Source: Elysia crispata (lineage: Eukaryota; Mollusca; Gastropoda; Plakobranchidae). From it: a stretch of DNA of 64,000 nt. Made by a program: the position numbers and the translations under genes. The notes under the pieces were generated by a model. That model saw only the letters and a program-made list of their open reading frames with translations. It searched no databases and was not told where the DNA came from. The stretch covers positions 1 through 64,000 of the forward strand of contig JAWDGP010002181.1 in NCBI GenBank assembly GCA_033675545.1. The letters are read 5' to 3'. Shown here piece by piece: positions 59,901-64,000 of the stretch (position 1 is the first letter of the stretch; each line of letters opens with the position of its first letter).

Positions 59901-60310
59901 ATTACTTAGTGTATAAATATAACAAATGCGTTTGGTATAAAGTAAGGTCAAGTTAGATTTTTCGTATCTCAAATTTTTCGACAGTGTCCATAACTCTTAA
60001 TCAAAGAATGTGCGAATTGAGCATCCATCTTATATCAAAGTCACCACAAGTTCTTTAGTTGACGGTGAAATCCAAAGTCCACCATGTTGTTTGTTTCCCC
60101 CTAGGTTCGCGCGTGGCGGAGCACGCCGAAAGGTGAGCGAGCGCGAGTGAGTATCTCCAGCATCAGCAACAGCATGGCCTTCCTGCAGTCGTTCGAAAAC
60201 ATCGAGTCTGAGCTGGGGCATGCGCACTCCGAGATAGACTCGCTGAAAAACTTCATCAAACAGGTCAGCGGAAATTTTGTTTGCATGAGCTGAGGTTTTG
60301 CTGTTGGTGC

Positions 60311-60395
<85 letters not shown>

Positions 60396-63300
60396 GGATC
60401 CAATGGTGATGGTGGTGCATTTGATACTGCTGTCCTTACTGCTTGGTGATTGTGATCCAACCCAAATGCAAGCTACAAACATTATTAAATAGAACAGGCA
60501 TAGTTCCACGGTTTATGTTGATGATGTCATTTAGGAACCTAAATTAAATAATCAGTGCAGAATTCAAAATGGCATGAACTTACATCCTTATATTTTGACC
60601 TAAGGACTTCATCGGACAAACCTCTTGTCATTTTTTCCTCCCGCAAAGTAGATATCTCAAGCCAAAGCTTATGACTATTCGTTCTCTATTTGAAAAACAA
60701 AACAGAGCCAAAAAAAAAGTAAAAACATAACTTTGGATCAAATCTTTTGAATGACAAAAAGAATAATTTATTTCATCAGTTAATTTGATGTTAACACATT
60801 TTAGTTACATCATCATAATTATCATCATTACTTTTAAACATCATCATCATCATCACATTCAACACTACCGTGATTGTCAGAAAATCATCGCGGCCACCAT
60901 CATCAACACAATCATTATTATTACGGAGTGTGTAAAATGGCCATGTAGCCAGAATAAAGTAGAGTTGTCTCCCTCTTTTCCTTTGCAAATTAACCTTTCG
61001 AGGTTATTTTGGCTAGATGGCCAGAATACACGTTCCCTTATCTTCATCGTGATCAGGTTGAGTTACATTAAGTTTATTATTTGTTTCCAGAAAGAGTCCG
61101 ACATGGATGCGCTACAGACTCTGTTAAGCAACGCCGAAAACTCACTGGCCCAGATACAGCTGGCACACTCTGACCTTGATGGACCCAGAGGGTCACCATT
61201 GTCAGCAGGGGAACGTGAAAAATGGAACTGGAAATCAAAGGGCGATAAACTGAAAGGTAATAAGGTTATATGATCTGTCTATGTTGTTTCAAAAAAAGAT
61301 GTTTGTAAAATAAGACAAGGATGGTAGTGACTATCGGAGACGGTAGTTCTTATGTTTTTGGAAATCCAACAGTTGGCTGTTTCCACTCAGGTTTGCCTAA
61401 TTATACAGAGGAATCAAGGAAACTTAAGACCATCATTCTGAGCAACGAAAAAAATTAATTGCAATGTATAATTTTGAAATGGCTTGGTTTTATTCATTCG
61501 AGCGTAATTTTACTTGCATCTTCACGAGAGAGCAAAAGGCCACAAAGATATTATTGGCGCAGAAGAAGCGGCGTGTTTAAATTCAATTCAAGATATTATT
61601 TTTTATAGTTTTTATAATGAGTAACTTTTATTATAGCTCTCCTTCTCCTTGAGTACAGCAAATCTATTTTACGGTTCCAGACCGACGGATCAGGGATGAC
61701 CACAAGGAAGATGATGGTGGAACCGAGAGCGCTCACTGGTCAGAGCCAGACTGCGGAGGACAGAGTAGTAGTGCAGACGAGGGCGGAGTGACCAGTGAAG
61801 AGGTCAACTCAAGCCTGGACATGGCGATGACCGGTTCAGGTCGGTCTTGCTGTCTGCACGGTCAGGCGTGCCAGGCAGGGGCTGAGCAGGACAATGAGAA
61901 AGGTAGGTTGGACTTCAGTCTTGATTCCAGCGGACACTTCGCTAGGTCAGTGTCCCAGATATGCTTGATGGTTTTGCAAAGACCTTAACGCACTGGACAT
62001 TTTGGAAGTGATTGGTGATCGTCATGTCACTGTGAAAGCTTTTACGCTGTTGACTAGAAAAGTCCATAAAGCAATGAGTTAAGTCAATGTAAAGTTTTTG
62101 AAGTCCAACAATAAGCGTACCTAGTAGGCTAATTTAATTTATCGCGGGGGCCCATGTGAATATCGAAGAAAAATAATAAATAGTTGATGAATAAATGAAC
62201 TTATGGTGAAAGAAAGGATTTCTAGTGCATTTTATTACTTTCTTTTTTGAAAGAAATGTATTAAATACAATTATTGATCTGCCATGTGATCCGAAAGTAC
62301 GTGACATGTATTCTTCAAAGTGATCTCGCAAACTCAATCTTTAAGATAAAGTCTTTCTCTATGACTAAAAAACTTGTATTAGTGTCTTGCTGTATTTCGC
62401 GTTTGTATAGAACAAAATTTATTCAAATATGAAAAAAATGTCAGTCAGTGTTCATGTTCATATTTGCCTGTTTTGTCAACAGAGGAAGGGTCTTGCTGGT
62501 ACCTCCCCTCTGACCGAGGCTACGCCCCTGCCCATCTTCTAGCATCGACTCGAGGTCGGCACCATCACCGGCACCAACACCACCACAGGAGGCGCCGACG
62601 GCCAGGTCTGTCTGCTCCATCGGGGCACAGCTTCAGCAGGACTCGTCGCACAGTCTCGACATCTACACCGAACACTCACAGCAGCATTGGTCACCGTACT
62701 GCTAGCAGTTGTGGCAGCAGCAGCGTCTTCACTAAAGGCAGCGCCAGCAATAAAAATGTTGTGTTGAATAACAACAACATGTACGTGCATTATGCAAAGA
62801 GAGGTGGAGGAGGAGGAGGAGGTTTACCGGCACGCCGTCACAGCCATGGTAGTATCTACACACAGCAGCAACAAGAGAAGGACTTACCACGACGTCTGTT
62901 CGATTACTCCGCTTCGCCAGACAGAAGGCAGTACGATACGGACGCCGATTACTTTAGCCTGGACAGAATACAACCAGTACACCGACATGCTATCTCCTGT
63001 CAACATCACTACGACTCAGAAGACACGGCCCAGATTTCCAGAACCAGCGGACATCACACGGAGCCAGAGTCTCGAGAGGGTCCCAGCCACCCGAGGTTTT
63101 CGATCCCCAAACATCGCAAGCGACGCCGCAGCAGCACACAGAGCGTCCAGAGCACGTCCAGCTACACCAAACTGTCCAAACTACGTTCTGACCTCAATGA
63201 CGCCATGGCTATCAGCAGGAGACTGATGGGGACTTGGTCTGTGGATAGCGTGCCTGTAAGTGCTTTTGTAGGATCTGGTCAATCTCCACACACCTCCGCT

Positions 63301-64000
63301 ATTCAAGAAACAGGCAAGAGAATGAGACCAAAATCGGCCGAAAAATCCCGTAGACAGACAGTTATAGGCATTCAGGGTATTGCAGACTCCATTCTAGAGT
63401 CTTACAACTTCCAAAGAACAGAGGACAACCACTCATTTGTCTATGATTGTATCACTCCCAGGAGATATGCCAACTCACCGAATAAAATCGGCAAAAATTC
63501 TCCGTCTTGCTCGAATCAAAAAATGAGTAAAACAGAACATAAAGAAAATAATGGCGTGGACGGCAGCACTGGCGTGTTTTCCTTCAACTTTTACAATAGA
63601 CCGAACCAAGTTCCTATTGACTTCCAATCTATTGAAGCCGGTCTTCAGCATTCTAGGATCGAACTTGCCAGTTTTGAACACGAAGATAAGAAAATGAACG
63701 GTTTTGAAAACCCAAACTATACAAATCTTCAAACTAAATGTTTTTCCAACAATGCTTACACCTCATTTGTCAACAATATCAATCATCCGCCATCTGAGGT
63801 TGGCAGCAACCGCACCCAAGATCGATCACAGGATGCTAGTGGTGGCCAGCACTTCCTAAACTCTCTCGAGACCAGTAATGGGATTTCAGATCAAATTGGC
63901 AGCTCTAACCGCAGATATGAGAAAGACATGTCAGCGTTTTGTGAGTTTGATAATGGTTTCAAAGGTAGCAGAACTGCCATTGGTTCAGGGCCACCGAAGC
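56368..64000 (+). CDS. GPR156: GPR156-like class C orphan GPCR (ten exons, 3' end outside window)
   Basis: The spliced exons give more than 1000 codons. A short extracellular N-terminus without a Venus-flytrap domain precedes seven membrane segments (about 33-58, 73-97, 106-128, 151-172, 222-243, 263-283, 289-311). A predicted coiled coil (about 345-395) and a long cytoplasmic tail follow. VKMSSPRLNIV after TM1, LVFGPMVGKTWRV at TM3 and KRVIIKDVRL before TM4 closely match what I recall of vertebrate GPR156, a GABA-B-receptor relative that signals through Gi without known ligand. All nine introns have GT-AG ends and preserve phase. The start ATG has A at -3 and G at +4. The tail is longer than in mammals and is still open at the window edge. 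GABA-B subunits are the main alternative, but they carry large N-terminal domains. Confidence 0.88.
56860..56962. repeat. (AAT)n microsatellite in GPR156-like intron 1
   Basis: About 30 AAT/ATA units with single GTA and GAT interruptions. Confidence 0.97.
57154..57289 (+). CDS. GPR156: GPR156-like exon 2: first intracellular loop and TM2
   Basis: Starts after CTTTAG, completing Arg64, then VVKMSSPRLNIV, the most GPR156-like stretch of the protein. TM2 is rich in Cys, Gly and Met. It ends VCQ at GTAAAA; phase 0. Confidence 0.88.
57660..57767 (+). CDS. GPR156: GPR156-like exon 3: TM3
   Basis: Starts after ATAACAG. ARAALLAVSFTLVFGPMVGK is followed by TWRVNQIF, the conserved class C TM3 end, then AGAKRV. 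Ends at GTAATA; phase 0. Confidence 0.88.
58202..58324 (+). CDS. GPR156: GPR156-like exon 4: second intracellular loop and TM4
   Basis: Starts after a long T tract and GACTTAG with IIKDVRLV, as in GPR156 and GABA-B relatives. TM4 ends LLWNFLDPLEF, matching the conserved Asp-Pro after TM4. Ends FDK at GTGATA; phase 0. Confidence 0.88.
58688..58926 (+). CDS. GPR156: GPR156-like exon 5: Ser/Thr-rich second extracellular loop and TM5
   Basis: The loop from GREIS onward is about 35 residues, very rich in Ser and Thr, with one Cys before TM5. TM5 is WSSLWLAGVLLYKAPFLVWGL. Ends at TAC-AG before GTAACT; phase 2. The exon is markedly GC-richer than its introns. Confidence 0.85.
59482..59626 (+). CDS. 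GPR156: GPR156-like exon 6: TM6 and TM7
   Basis: Starts after TTCTACAG. TM6 lies around TTAAAMLVYLMVDGAF (read with the neighbouring Ala), KWPTVVY links to TM7, and FVFIPK is the conserved class C TM7 end. Ends at GTAGGC; phase 0. Confidence 0.87.
60105..60263 (+). CDS. GPR156: GPR156-like exon 7: start of cytoplasmic tail
   Basis: 53 codons after CCCCCTAG, beginning VRAWRSTPKGER and continuing into a heptad-rich segment ending IDSLKNFIKQ. A (GTT)n tract lies in the following intron. Confidence 0.85.
60303..60397. repeat. (GTT)n microsatellite in GPR156-like intron 7
   Basis: About 30 GTT units, 40 bases after the exon 7 donor. Poly-Leu, poly-Asn and poly-Thr frames crossing it are artefacts. 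Confidence 0.98.
61091..61256 (+). CDS. GPR156: GPR156-like exon 8: coiled coil
   Basis: Starts after TTTCCAG with KESDMDALQTLLSNAENSLA, continuing the coiled coil of exon 7 as in the GABA-B/GPR156 group. Ends AAA-G at GTAATA; phase 1. Confidence 0.85.
61681..61902 (+). CDS. GPR156: GPR156-like exon 9: acidic and Ser-rich tail
   Basis: Starts after GGTTCCAG, completing Asp, then RRIRDDHKEDDGG and a Ser/Gly/Glu-rich segment with CCLHGQACQAG. Ends AAA-G at GTAGGT; phase 1. No known domain. Confidence 0.8.
62483..64000 (+). CDS. GPR156: GPR156-like exon 10: long disordered tail, open at window end
   Basis: Starts after GTCAACAG and stays open for 505 codons to base 64000. The first half is rich in His, Arg and Ser (RHHHR-type clusters, poly-Gly at about 62803-62823) and GC-rich. 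The second half is Asn-rich and less GC-rich, with FENPNY (63703-63720), an FxNPxY-type motif. A consensus donor GTAAGT at 63256 lies inside the open frame, so a shorter splice form is possible. The stop codon is outside the window. Confidence 0.8.

Noticed and set aside
60030-60509. A 159-codon minus-strand frame with poly-Asn
   Set aside because: It is a shadow of the (GTT)n tract in intron 7 and of exon 7 of the GPR156-like gene on the other strand.
62134-62337. A 67-codon minus-strand frame in GPR156-like intron 9
   Set aside because: No splice context, domain or compositional support.

Overview
The window is animal nuclear DNA and most likely comes from a gastropod mollusc. It is AT-rich and intron-bearing, full of (GA)n, (TA)n and trinucleotide tracts and of LINE, MITE and SINE debris. 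The main indicator is an intact fibrinogen-related protein (FREP) gene that joins an IgSF-like domain to a fibrinogen domain, an arrangement characteristic of snails. No bacterial features, rRNA genes, intact tRNA genes or CRISPR arrays were found. All assignments come from reading the sequence and recalling family motifs; no database search was run.

Layout. (1) 1.3-7.2 kb, minus strand: a broken Toll-like receptor gene with signal peptide, leucine-rich repeats, transmembrane segment and a TIR domain in two exons. An 814-bp LINE fragment flanked by a perfect 10-bp target duplication interrupts one leucine-rich repeat. (2) 8.4-30.8 kb: a gene-poor tract built from repeated units, first of about 1.6-2 kb and then two of about 4.4-5.5 kb. 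It is interrupted by two MITEs, a transposase-like remnant with a PHD finger, a LINE piece and a gag-like retroelement fossil. (3) 31-38 kb: a CR1/Jockey-type LINE end, a 53-bp tandem repeat, a short CpG-rich promoter-like block, a tRNA-derived SINE, a retroelement coding remnant and five long GA/CT tracts. (4) 40.2-45.7 kb, minus strand: the FREP gene. A 1.67-kb exon encodes nearly the whole protein, and a 70-base signal-peptide exon lies 3.1 kb upstream of it. (5) 47.4-49.8 kb: a Ty3/Gypsy pol fossil ending against about 400 bp of (CTA)n. (6) 50-56 kb: intergenic, with a tandem array of about 50-bp units carrying AP-1, ETS, CRE-like and CCAAT-like motifs. (7) 56.4 kb to the right edge, plus strand: ten exons of a GPR156-like class C orphan GPCR, whose last exon is still open at base 64000.

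Two of the three host loci belong to innate immunity (a dead TLR and an apparently live FREP). The third is a receptor with an unusually long cytoplasmic tail. I see no evidence that the three loci act as one system. The most useful points are the hidden FREP signal exon, the TLR death by LINE insertion, the composite-motif array upstream of the GPR156-like gene, the long open tail with an FxNPxY motif, and the nested tandem architecture of 8.4-30.8 kb.
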